From: Kaistia defluvii
GTDB lineage: Bacteria; Pseudomonadota; Alphaproteobacteria; Rhizobiales; Kaistiaceae
Direction: 5' to 3'
Assembly (NCBI RefSeq): GCF_026343955.1
Contig: NZ_JAPKNI010000004.1
Location: 310,001-374,000, forward strand
Length of the DNA stretch: 64,000 nt
The notes beneath the pieces were generated by a model. The model searched no databases, was not told the DNA's origin, and worked only from the letters and a program-made list of their open reading frames with translations. Shown here piece after piece: positions 43,019 to 51,907 of the stretch. Every line of letters begins with the position of its first letter. The first letter of the stretch is position 1. The position numbers and the translations under genes are program-made.

Positions 43019-44820
43019 CACGCGGCCTCCCGTTCCCAGAGCGATGGGTAAGCGCTGAGCTCCCACGCGACGGACACCGCCAAAAGCGCATCTCTCAATA
43101 GGTCTGGCGAAACCCCTTCCGGGCGCATACGCGGATCTGCCAGAGCAGGCAGAGGATTTGCCCTGGCGTTCCGGAAGAACTCGAGCATCGTTTTTTCGCG
43201 AGACGCGATAGCGCAAAGGTTCTGTTGCAACTCCCGACACCACCTTTGCCAGTCCCGCGGGTCCAACCTTGCCTGTGTCTCACAAAGACGCACCAGAAGT
43301 TCCATCATCCTGCGAATGGGATAGGCAGCTGGCGGAGCTTCGGTGGTATCTGAGGCGTCGGTGAGCGGCTCTTCGCCTTCCTCACCCTCATCTTCGCTGT
43401 CAGCATCACCTGGCTCGGGAAATGAGCCAAGGCTGGCAAGGATATCTTCGACCGACATATCGGAGGGGCGAGCGACAACAAGTGCTTCGGAAGAAATGAC
43501 AGGCAGCCGCCAGCCGCCCTCCGCGAGTGTCACAATCGCTGGAGCCGGTGCAGGCCATGGACAAGGTGTCTGGGCCTGAGCCGCATCGACACCAATCACC
43601 ATCACCGATTTGTCTTCGGGGGCCGAGAGCACCCCGTCTTGCCATATAAGCCACGCAACTGGCGGCTGGGTTTCTGGCTCATCGGGGCGCACAAAGCCTT
43701 CCCCTTGCTGCAGGGCCTCGGGCGTCACCACATCAGTGAACTGGATCGGCAAAACAGCGGCGATACCGTTCCGCGTGTCTCTGCGTCGCGGCCATTTCAG
43801 TCCTCCCGGCAGATCGACGATCACACCTGCCTCAAGGTTTCCCCCGGCGCTTGCGGCACGCTCAAACCCGTTCATGCTCAGATTGCCGGATCCAAGATAA
43901 GCCCGTCCCGAAGCCTCGGCCTCGCCCGACGCCAGCACCACAAATTTTGCATGCAGGCACCCATCAGTTCCATGCAAGACAGAGCGCGGAGGGCGCAAGT
44001 TCCAGCCTGCGTCAATCAAGGCACCGGCCCGGGCAGCAAGCCCCTGACAGGAGGACGGGTTGAGAAACAGGTCGAGAGCCGCTGTTTTCGTCAGGGATTT
44101 CTCCTGCACCAATGCGCGGCGCAGTCGCTCTGGCAGGCCAGCAGCACCATCGCCGTCGCTCTCGAAATAGCCAGACCCGAGGATGAGACGGTCGGCCTTC
44201 TTTTTGGTACCCAGGCGCTCGATCACCTGAGGAAACAGCGCCTGATTGCGGCTGTCGATGAAGCGGGGACGCGCGGATGACCTGGGCAAGGCTGTGATCG
44301 CGGCCTCCAGCAGGGCGTCTGGCCGGTGCCCGTCAAAACTGCGTTCGATCAGGGCGCAATCTGCCCGCTCGCGCAGCCATCCAAACATCTCATGCGCAGC
44401 GCGGATATCGGCAATGTCCTGTGCGTCAGGCACAGCAGAGTCCAGATCGATCGACCAGAACAGGTCGATGCTGCGAGTAAGCGGATCCTGTGTCCAGTTC
44501 CCCGTGCTGACAGCGAGGCGAATGACATAGCCCTCTCCGCCGCGCTTGCGAAAACCCAGAAGCGCCGCCTTGGCATGGAGAAGGTTGTAGCCGCGTCCCA
44601 CGAGGCGCATCCACATCCAGGCAAGTCCCGGAACGTCCGAGATCGCATTCACTGTTGGATGGATGAAGGCGGCCAGCACCGGGCGCGCCATCTCGCCTGT
44701 GAATGTTCGGCGGATCTGCCCCAGGACCTGCCGCGTCGCGGTGAAGCCGCACATAAGGCCAAAGTCGCCATAACAATCTTCGGGCGGCATGAAGAGGGAG
44801 TAGAGCGTCGTGTTCTGCAT
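43018..44820 (-). CDS. Tdp1-like phospholipase-D-fold protein
   Basis: This 600-residue protein has two H-x-K motifs each followed by an Asn: HAK at 82-84 with STGNWT (Asn108), and HAK at 290-292 with GSGNLS (Asn313). This H-x-K...N pattern is that of tyrosyl-DNA phosphodiesterase 1 rather than the H-x-K-x4-D of most bacterial PLDs. The last 150 residues have an acidic, low-complexity patch (GDADSEDEGEEGEE), then a helical tail. The catalytic residues look complete, so DNA-end or protein-DNA adduct processing is plausible. It overlaps its neighbours by one base on both sides. Confidence 0.8.
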   Translation of the reverse strand: MQNTTLYSLFMPPEDCYGDFGLMCGFTATRQVLGQIRRTFTGEMARPVLAAFIHPTVNAISDVPGLAWMWMRLVGRGYNLLHAKAALLGFRKRGGEGYVIRLAVSTGNWTQDPLTRSIDLFWSIDLDSAVPDAQDIADIRAAHEMFGWLRERADCALIERSFDGHRPDALLEAAITALPRSSARPRFIDSRNQALFPQVIERLGTKKKADRLILGSGYFESDGDGAAGLPERLRRALVQEKSLTKTAALDLFLNPSSCQGLAARAGALIDAGWNLRPPRSVLHGTDGCLHAKFVVLASGEAEASGRAYLGSGNLSMNGFERAASAGGNLEAGVIVDLPGGLKWPRRRDTRNGIAAVLPIQFTDVVTPEALQQGEGFVRPDEPETQPPVAWLIWQDGVLSAPEDKSVMVIGVDAAQAQTPCPWPAPAPAIVTLAEGGWRLPVISSEALVVARPSDMSVEDILASLGSFPEPGDADSEDEGEEGEEPLTDASDTTEAPPAAYPIRRMMELLVRLCETQARLDPRDWQRWCRELQQNLCAIASREKTMLEFFRNARANPLPALADPRMRPEGVSPDLLRDALLAVSVAWELSAYPSLWEREAA

Positions 44821-46034
44821 CAGACGGCCTCCGATCCCGCGTCACGGCTGCCCGGGTTCACCTTTCCGGACAGCTCCGTCACCAGACAATGAAGATTGTG
44901 CAGCCGGAAAAGCTGCGGCGCGAAGGTCTCGTCCTGAGGGGGCCGATTCTCGTCCTGGGTCTCCGAGCTGCCCCGCAACTCGCCCGCAGCCGGCCCGAGA
45001 ACAATGTGGCCTTCGCGCTGACAAATCACGGTAGAATCGCGCTCGGCCAGCCTCTGGATCAGCTGCTGATCGGACAGATTTCGGATTTCCGCGATAAATC
45101 TGCGGCTAGCCTCCTCATTGCCCTGATCGACAAGCGCGCCTTTTGCCGAGGCCAGATCTCGCAATTGTTTCAGCGGCTCGGTGGCGACTTCGGCTGCGTC
45201 CGCTTCTGACAGGCGCACAGGCTGATTATCGTCGCGAAGCTTCAGCAGGTGCTGTTCCAACTGGTCCAACACCGACAACGCAGCATCGCGCAGATCCATA
45301 AAAGCCGCTCCTGCGCGCAAATCCGACCAATGATCCGGCGCCAGCCCCGCCAATGCGGTTTCCTGGTGCAAATGCGCGGAGCTGGGGCCAGTGCCGAGGC
45401 GCGCTAGGGCCCGGCGCCGGGTCGAGCCGGGATCATTTCCGTCGAGCAATCGGGAAAGGATCAGTTTACGCACCGCTTCCGGGACAGCCCCAACTGGGGA
45501 AAGCACTGTCAGGGCCTCCTTCAGGCCATGTGGCTGCCTGCCATGCGCCCAAGCACCAAGCAAACGGCGCGGTTCTTTCATCGCATTCAGCTCCAACAGC
45601 TCTCTGCCAGCGCTATGTATGCGGAACGCGCCGTAGCGGCTGCCCTGCACGAACCCGAGTGCGACCAGAGGCTGCACCATCGCCATGCGGATCGGCTGAA
45701 CCACATAAGTTCCGCGACGCCTGAGATTGTGGAAACTGCTATCCTTCAAGCCCTGCATCTTCCTCGCCCCTCGCACGCGGCGATCCTGCGGACCCGCGAT
45801 GACTTCAAGCATGACGCGCGCTTCGACCGCGTTGCCGACAGGCAGTGCCGGCACACCAAGTTCCTCGGCGATAGAGATCGCCAGAACCGACCAAAGGATG
45901 GGCATGGGAAACCACATGCCGCCGATTCCGGGGACCGCCCGATCATTGAAATGACGAACCGCCGCCGCAAGCCCGAGGTTCTGCTGGCGCCGTTGCGAAA
46001 CCACGGTATCGGGCGCAAGTATTCCCCAGGGCAT
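44820..46034 (-). CDS. unknown 404-aa protein of the defence operon
   Basis: This 404-residue protein begins MPWGILAPDTVVSQRRQQNL, contains a hydrophobic helix-rich patch (MWFPMPILWSVLAISIAEEL) and a long charged middle (LDQLEQHLLKLRDDNQPVRL) that may be coiled. No enzymatic motif was recognised. The TGATG overlaps on both sides (46034 and 44820) show it is translated with the AddA-like and PLD-like genes. It may be a structural or sensor subunit. I do not recognise a family. Confidence 0.75.
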   Translation of the reverse strand: MPWGILAPDTVVSQRRQQNLGLAAAVRHFNDRAVPGIGGMWFPMPILWSVLAISIAEELGVPALPVGNAVEARVMLEVIAGPQDRRVRGARKMQGLKDSSFHNLRRRGTYVVQPIRMAMVQPLVALGFVQGSRYGAFRIHSAGRELLELNAMKEPRRLLGAWAHGRQPHGLKEALTVLSPVGAVPEAVRKLILSRLLDGNDPGSTRRRALARLGTGPSSAHLHQETALAGLAPDHWSDLRAGAAFMDLRDAALSVLDQLEQHLLKLRDDNQPVRLSEADAAEVATEPLKQLRDLASAKGALVDQGNEEASRRFIAEIRNLSDQQLIQRLAERDSTVICQREGHIVLGPAAGELRGSSETQDENRPPQDETFAPQLFRLHNLHCLVTELSGKVNPGSRDAGSEAV

Positions 46035-49000
46035 CAGTTAACTCTGGCCTGTGCGAAAGCTCCCGCTGACGCGCCCTCATCTGCCAGTTCCAGCCAACCG
46101 TGATCGACCCAGAACACCGCCACGCCCTGCAGCGGATGCTGCGGGTATAGTCCGGCCAACAGTCCGGCATAGCTAGAAAGCTGTGGCCAATAGGGGCCAA
46201 ACCCGTCACCGCCGCCGCCGGATTTATGGTCGATCAGCATCGCGCCTGCCGGGCCGATGGCAAGAAGGTCGAGGGCACCGGGGATCTCTGCACCTTCGGG
46301 CGTGTGGCCAAGCACCGGAATCTCGGCGCGCAGATCCGTATAGCCCTGATCGGCAAGCCAGGCTTTCAGCGCCGTGGCACGCTCGGCCACTAGCGCAAGA
46401 GTGGCGTCGTCAAGCCCGGTCGCGAGAGCCAAAGCCGGGGCCAGATCGGGCCGGGTCAGGTATGTGCGCAGCGCCAGATGCAGTGCTGTGCCGCGGTAGG
46501 CATCGTTCAGTGCCTTTGGCCAGGGTGCTCCGATGTTGATACGGCGGGACACGGGCGGCACCCCCGCACTACGGGTTTGCGAGGGCTGCAGCCGCCAGGG
46601 CGTCAGCGGTGTCACGGGCAACGGCGCAGCGGCACCGAATCGCAGCGCTGAGGCTGCCGCACCACCTGCATATTCGGTAAATCCCGCCTCTTCAGGCAGT
46701 TGCGTGATCAGCGCCGGGCAATCCACGCCATTGATGCGCAGACTGCCCGCCCCGATCTGCGGCGCGCAAGTATCGGACAGGATATGAAACAGGTTCGTAG
46801 CCTCGGGCGCGTCTTCTTCGCGGTCCTTCAGAAAACCCGGCCATTCCAGCACCAGCCGGTCACGGGCACGGGTCAGGGCGACATAGAGAAGGTTTTTCGC
46901 ATTGGCTTCAAAATCGGCGCGACGGTCTTCGATGAAACGGCGGGTCGCCTCGGGCGCGGCAAAGCCGGGCGTGTGGATCAGGCTCGCGGACCCCAGCACC
47001 ACCGCCATATCGTCGATGCGGTCCAAGGCATCGAAACGGGTCGCAGTGGCCCCCGCACGTTCCTCGATACCATAGTCGAACTCTGCGACGACAGTGATCG
47101 GCCATTCCCGCCCTTTGGAGGCATGCCAGGTGACGATCTCCACGGCCTCGGCGCTGTTGGCGGAAGGATCGGGATGACGGTCGAAATCGCGCTCGCCTCC
47201 ACGGGCGTCGAGCCAGCCGAGAAAGACCTTGGCAGTCTCGCCGTGGAACCCCGAGGCGGATTTGAGATCGCGATGCGCGGCTTCGAACTCACCCGCCTCA
47301 GCCTCTAGCCGCAAAAGATCGGCGCGGGATTGGGCGGCGTCAGGCTGACGTTCGGCCCAGAGGCGCAGGCCGGCGGCATCCAACACCAGATCAAGGGCCG
47401 CACCCGCCGGCAGGCGGGCCAAAAGGTTCGACAGAGCGGCGAGCCGCATCAGCACTGGGTCATCCACCAACCGCCCTTCCATTTGGGCGGATAGCGCCTC
47501 CTGCAAGGGCAGCGGGTCCGGGCCAAGCGTGCGCAAGAGCAGCCCGCCATGGATATCCGCCGGATTGGCGGCAAAGGCCAGCGCGGCGCGGGCGGCAACA
47601 ATCACCGGACTTTTCGCCCAGCCATCCTCGGCGATCCGCACCGGAACGCCGCGCGCGCGCAGTTCCTCGGCATAGCGGGCGGCGGTGGTGTGGCGACAGA
47701 CCAACAGCGCGATATCCGAGGGCCGAGCCGGTCGGGCGGCCTTCGTGTGGCGGTCGGTGATAGTCTCAGTATCAGTCAGGATACGGGCGATGCGCTCGGC
47801 GATGTGTTCTGGGGGCTGCGAATACTTTTGTGAGCGCCGTCCCTGCGTAGCGTTCAACACCTCGATCGCGGGACCTGCGACCGCATCGCGGGTCGGCACC
47901 AGCGGGTTATAGCCCTGCCCAAAGAGGCCAGCCCCCATCGCATTGACGAATTGCATAATGGCTGGGGTCGAGCGCCAGTTGCGGTCCAAAGGCTGGGTCG
48001 CATCGGGATTTGCCGCCGCCAGCGCTGTGGACAGGCGCGGATCGGCGCCCTGAAACCCCATGATCGACTGTTTGACATCGCCCACCAGCAGTGTGCGCGG
48101 CGCGTGTTGGCCCAACTGCCACAAAAGCGCGAATTGCACGGGGTTGGTGTCCTGGAATTCGTCGATAATGACGCAGTCGATCTCGTCCAGCACCGCTTGC
48201 CGCACGGCGAGGTCGGTGCGGAGCAGGTGCTCAGCCCCGGTGATCATGTCAGCAAAGTCGATCAGGCCGAGCGCCTTCTTACGGGCCTCGTAGGCCGCCA
48301 TCACCTCTTGCGCGCAGGCGATCAGGCAGGACAGGTGCAGCTTAGCATCGGCCAGCGGGCCGGGATGGCAGGGCAGCACATCCGCCGCCGCCATGATCGC
48401 CGTGGCAAGGTCGTCATATCCCGCAGGCGTCTTGCTGGAGCGGTTAGAGTTGAACAGGCTGCGCAGATCGTTCCAGACCTGCCAATCCCGATCCAGAAGA
48501 TCGGGCGCGCGATCAACACGTTTGAAAAGCGCGAGGTTTTTCTCCAGCTTCTCGACATTGGTTTTGGCGGTGATCCCGGCCATGCCTCCCTCGGGAAAGG
48601 CTGCGATCATGACCTGCACGGCCGTCCGCAACGCGGTGGTCGCGGCGATAGGGTCATCCAGAACCGGCCCGTAAACCGCATCCAGCCGCGTCAGTGCCGG
48701 AGCGATCAGGCCAGCGTCACGCCCCTTGTCCCCAAGGCCGCGCAAGAGGTCGATCATCGATAGCACCCGGGCGCGCAAACTGTCTTCGACCGTCTCGCCC
48801 TTCACGAAGTTCGGGGCGTAACCGAACCGCTCGGGCGCGGCCTTGATCGGGTCCAGCGCCTTGGCATGTGCCAGTGCCTGACGGATCAGCAGATCCCGCT
48901 CGGCATCGCCCAGATGGCGCGGCTGCGGCGAGGCGCCAGCCGCCAGAGCATGTTCGGTCAAAAGCCGCAGGCCCAGTCCATGTATGGTCGAGACATAGGC

Positions 49001-49234
49001 GCGCTCGACCGCCATCGCCTCGGCGACCAGTCCATCGGCCAGAAGGCCGGCACGGATCCTTTCGCGCAACTCGCCAGCCGCGGCCTCGGTAAAGGTGACG
49101 GCAAGGATACGTTCGGGCCGGACAATGCCGCGTTTCACCCAATCGGACAGCTGGGTCTTGATACGGTGGGTCTTGCCCGCGCCGGCACCCGCGGGAACGA
49201 TGACCAGACCTTGATCTGCATTGACGGGGGCCAT
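46034..49234 (-). CDS. AddA-like UvrD helicase with C-terminal PD-(D/E)XK nuclease
   Basis: This protein of about 1066 residues has Walker A AGAGAGKT near the N-terminus, motif II VIIDEFQDTNPVQF, then LLVGDVKQSIMGFQGADP, motif VI text YVALTRARDRLVLEWPG, and at the C-terminus a RecB-type nuclease: GALDLLAIG, LIDHKSGG and a QLSSYAGLL element. This is the layout of AddA. ATG 49234 is chosen because GGAGG lies seven bases upstream. ATG 49240, which overlaps the preceding stop as ATGA, is the alternative. The gene lies in a BREX island, paired with an AddB-like gene, so it is probably a defence paralogue rather than the housekeeping AddAB. Confidence 0.88.
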   Translation of the reverse strand: MAPVNADQGLVIVPAGAGAGKTHRIKTQLSDWVKRGIVRPERILAVTFTEAAAGELRERIRAGLLADGLVAEAMAVERAYVSTIHGLGLRLLTEHALAAGASPQPRHLGDAERDLLIRQALAHAKALDPIKAAPERFGYAPNFVKGETVEDSLRARVLSMIDLLRGLGDKGRDAGLIAPALTRLDAVYGPVLDDPIAATTALRTAVQVMIAAFPEGGMAGITAKTNVEKLEKNLALFKRVDRAPDLLDRDWQVWNDLRSLFNSNRSSKTPAGYDDLATAIMAAADVLPCHPGPLADAKLHLSCLIACAQEVMAAYEARKKALGLIDFADMITGAEHLLRTDLAVRQAVLDEIDCVIIDEFQDTNPVQFALLWQLGQHAPRTLLVGDVKQSIMGFQGADPRLSTALAAANPDATQPLDRNWRSTPAIMQFVNAMGAGLFGQGYNPLVPTRDAVAGPAIEVLNATQGRRSQKYSQPPEHIAERIARILTDTETITDRHTKAARPARPSDIALLVCRHTTAARYAEELRARGVPVRIAEDGWAKSPVIVAARAALAFAANPADIHGGLLLRTLGPDPLPLQEALSAQMEGRLVDDPVLMRLAALSNLLARLPAGAALDLVLDAAGLRLWAERQPDAAQSRADLLRLEAEAGEFEAAHRDLKSASGFHGETAKVFLGWLDARGGERDFDRHPDPSANSAEAVEIVTWHASKGREWPITVVAEFDYGIEERAGATATRFDALDRIDDMAVVLGSASLIHTPGFAAPEATRRFIEDRRADFEANAKNLLYVALTRARDRLVLEWPGFLKDREEDAPEATNLFHILSDTCAPQIGAGSLRINGVDCPALITQLPEEAGFTEYAGGAAASALRFGAAAPLPVTPLTPWRLQPSQTRSAGVPPVSRRINIGAPWPKALNDAYRGTALHLALRTYLTRPDLAPALALATGLDDATLALVAERATALKAWLADQGYTDLRAEIPVLGHTPEGAEIPGALDLLAIGPAGAMLIDHKSGGGGDGFGPYWPQLSSYAGLLAGLYPQHPLQGVAVFWVDHGWLELADEGASAGAFAQARVN

Positions 49235-49236
49235 GG

Positions 49237-51783
49237 TCATTCCTCCTCGAGCGTGCGGATGAAGGCGGTGACCAGGGCCGAGCCATCGGTCAGCGCATAG
49301 GGGGTGAAGCCGGCTTCTTTCTTGAAGAAGGCCGCATCCTCAGAGGTGTTCAGCACGACCCGGCCTGCACCAAGTTCGGCCAAGCGTTCCGCCAGCTTGG
49401 CTACCGCCCCGGCATTCACCGCATCGCCCATGTCGCGAGCGGGCGAGCCCTCGGGCAAGACCAGACCCGAAGTCAGCAACCCGCCATCATTCATTAGGTG
49501 ATAGGCGACCGCCACCTTGCGGCCGATCAGCGGGTCCATGCCGTCACCCTCCCGCCGCATGGGCCGCGCTATCATATCGGCGTAAAGCCCTGCCTGCAGA
49601 TCCCAGCCCGCCTCCATCCGCTGCCGTCGGCCCTTGGTGCCGCTTTTCTTGTGATCGATGATCAAGAGCGCACCATCAGGCAGTTCAAGGATCGCGTCGG
49701 CCTTGCCATGCAGATTGATGCCATGCGCCTCACCGGCCAGCCAGATTTCATTGCCGATGATCTTGGCATTGAGCGCCAGCAAGTGGTCGCGCCAGCGCAG
49801 GGCCGCCGCCATGATCTCACGCTCCAAACCGCGGCGCTCCATCTCCCATGACGGGCTGCGCAGATAGCCCGCGTGACGGGTGAGCGCGCGGTCATAGGCC
49901 TCGGGGATCAGTTCTGCCAGCGCCTCGGTTTCCGGGAACGGCTGATCCTTCAGGAAGACATGCTCAAAGACATCATGGGCGATATTGCCCCTTGCCATCA
50001 CGTCGAGTTCTTCGGTCGCCCAAGACATATCCTCGGCCCCAACCTCCGCCAGAAGCCAAGCGAGCGGGCTGACAAGCAGCGTCTCGAGCCGTGAGGGCGA
50101 TTGCGGTTTGGCGGTGCCGTCATCGCGCCGACGAAGGGACAGAAGGTCATGCCCCGGGAAAGCAAGCTCCTCAGGCAATTCCGCGGGTTCCGGCACCGGC
50201 ATCAGATGGTGATACGCAATCGGCCATTCCGCAGGGCTCTGACGCGACAGATCGGTGATCAGATCGCTGGCATCCTCAACGCCCGCCACCGCCCGCGCCA
50301 CCAGCGACAACCCGGCCGACGGTTGCAAGCGCCCGCCCGCCAGATCGCGCCATGGGATGAGGAAGGTGACGCTGCCGGAAACCGCCTGAAGCTGTTGATC
50401 AAGTAACGCGAGGCTTTGCGCCAGCCCATCGGCCCGACCGCGAAGGTGAACGCCGGTTCCCGCGTGTATCGCAGCGATCTCGCTGTCAAGAAACAGCGGA
50501 TTGGCACGCGGGCGAGTCGGGTAAAGCCCGTCGGTGAAATCGCTGACGATCAGATGGCGGCATGGGCGCCACGGGCTTTCATGCGCGGACCAGAGGCTGA
50601 CGCCTTCAAGATTGCGGTCGGGGTCCGCAACCATGGGCGGCGCGATCTGAATGCCACGCAGGATTATCTCCCAATCCGGCGTGCCTTCGCCGGGGGGGAC
50701 AGTCAGCCGCGCGCGGACCTGATCGCCTTTTCCGATCCGCTCGCAGATCCGGTCCAGCAGGAATCGCAGCTGCGGCAAGCTGCTGGCCGAGGCGCGGATA
50801 TCGTCCCACAGTTCCTTATGTGCGGGCGTGCCCGTGAGGATGGCGCCTCGGAAATCGCCACCCATGAGGCTTTCGGCAAGATCGCGCCCGGTCTGTGCCG
50901 CCCAGGGCATCAAGGGAGAAAGCGCGAGGCTCGCCAAGACCATGGCCGGAGTTGGCGGTCGCTTGGCCAGCGCCAGATGTAGCGCGGTCTCGCCAATGAC
51001 ATCTCGCTCGGGTAATTGGCCCGGAAGGCCCGAGAGCGGCACTCCCTGGGCTGAGAAAGCGCGCGCGATCTGGCGCAGATCATCGCCCGACAGCACGGCG
51101 ATTTCACGGGCCGAAACGCCGGACTCAATCAGCGCCCGGGCTTGGGCGGCGGCGAAATCGGCGCAGGCGGCGGGATCGCGCAGACCATAGAACGCGAGGC
51201 TGTCATCCAGAACCCCGGCCTCGATATCCTGCGCTGAAACACCGCCCTGCAGCGCGTGCAGGCGGCTGCCGATTGCGGCCCGGGGCGTATAGGCGCTTGC
51301 GGGAACAGTGCCGAACTCGTCCCGCAACCGGGCAAAAAGCGCCTGCAGCGCCGCAGGAGCTAGAGGATCCAGCGAACCTTCAACCACCGGCAACGAGCCC
51401 AGGAACGACCCATGCGGCAGGGCCAGCACATGGGAAATCGGTGCCAGCCCCTCTGGCAGCGATTTCCCCAACCTTTGCCACAGCGCGACCAGCGCCAAGA
51501 GATGCCGCTTGGCGCGGCTGTCTGGCAGGTGATCGACGTTCGGCACCTTCAGATCCGGCGTGGCCAGCACAAGATCCGTCAGCGCGGCGGTCACCGCCGA
51601 GATCGTCTCGACAGGCGCATTGGCAAGACTTTCGGCCCAGACCGGGTCAGGCGCCTCGGCAATGGCACGCCCCGGCGCCCATTCGGCAGAAATGGGGGCA
51701 AGGGACAATTCGGCAAGACCGGTATCGGTCAGGCGGTATTGCAGGCCGGAGCGCGGATCAGTGACGAGGAAGGGGTAGTGCAT
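49237..51783 (-). CDS. AddB-like PD-(D/E)XK nuclease
   Basis: This 848-residue protein has an inactive-helicase-like body and a clear C-terminal RecB nuclease: LHGKADAILELPDGALLIIDHKKS (Asp...Asp-x-Lys) and WDLQAGLYADM (Q-x3-Y). The early regions resemble AddB only loosely (LPHGSFLGSLPVVEGSLDPL). The AddB iron-sulphur Cys cluster was not seen. It begins 124 bases after brxL and opens the five-gene operon. Its stop overlaps the AddA-like start region. It probably forms a heterodimer that resects DNA ends. Confidence 0.8.
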   Translation of the reverse strand: MHYPFLVTDPRSGLQYRLTDTGLAELSLAPISAEWAPGRAIAEAPDPVWAESLANAPVETISAVTAALTDLVLATPDLKVPNVDHLPDSRAKRHLLALVALWQRLGKSLPEGLAPISHVLALPHGSFLGSLPVVEGSLDPLAPAALQALFARLRDEFGTVPASAYTPRAAIGSRLHALQGGVSAQDIEAGVLDDSLAFYGLRDPAACADFAAAQARALIESGVSAREIAVLSGDDLRQIARAFSAQGVPLSGLPGQLPERDVIGETALHLALAKRPPTPAMVLASLALSPLMPWAAQTGRDLAESLMGGDFRGAILTGTPAHKELWDDIRASASSLPQLRFLLDRICERIGKGDQVRARLTVPPGEGTPDWEIILRGIQIAPPMVADPDRNLEGVSLWSAHESPWRPCRHLIVSDFTDGLYPTRPRANPLFLDSEIAAIHAGTGVHLRGRADGLAQSLALLDQQLQAVSGSVTFLIPWRDLAGGRLQPSAGLSLVARAVAGVEDASDLITDLSRQSPAEWPIAYHHLMPVPEPAELPEELAFPGHDLLSLRRRDDGTAKPQSPSRLETLLVSPLAWLLAEVGAEDMSWATEELDVMARGNIAHDVFEHVFLKDQPFPETEALAELIPEAYDRALTRHAGYLRSPSWEMERRGLEREIMAAALRWRDHLLALNAKIIGNEIWLAGEAHGINLHGKADAILELPDGALLIIDHKKSGTKGRRQRMEAGWDLQAGLYADMIARPMRREGDGMDPLIGRKVAVAYHLMNDGGLLTSGLVLPEGSPARDMGDAVNAGAVAKLAERLAELGAGRVVLNTSEDAAFFKKEAGFTPYALTDGSALVTAFIRTLEEE

Positions 51784-51907
51784 GAATGGCCTGCAATCTG
51801 CGGATCAGGAAAACTGTAACGAGGATGAGGGCTTGGGCATCGAGGTCTACTTCTTGCTTCCGGCCGAGCGCGTAGCCGAACCTGCACCGCCAACACGGTC
51901 GACGAAG

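Noticed and set aside
40478-44820. Calling the SNF2 helicase plus PLD gene a DISARM system
   Set aside because: The DUF1998 protein, DrmA helicase and a DISARM methylase are not present next to them in this window.
46034-51783. Calling the AddA/AddB-like pair the housekeeping addAB repair genes
   Set aside because: They lie inside a BREX island in a coupled operon with PLD and SNF2 genes and are divergent from typical AddB, so a defence paralogue is more likely.
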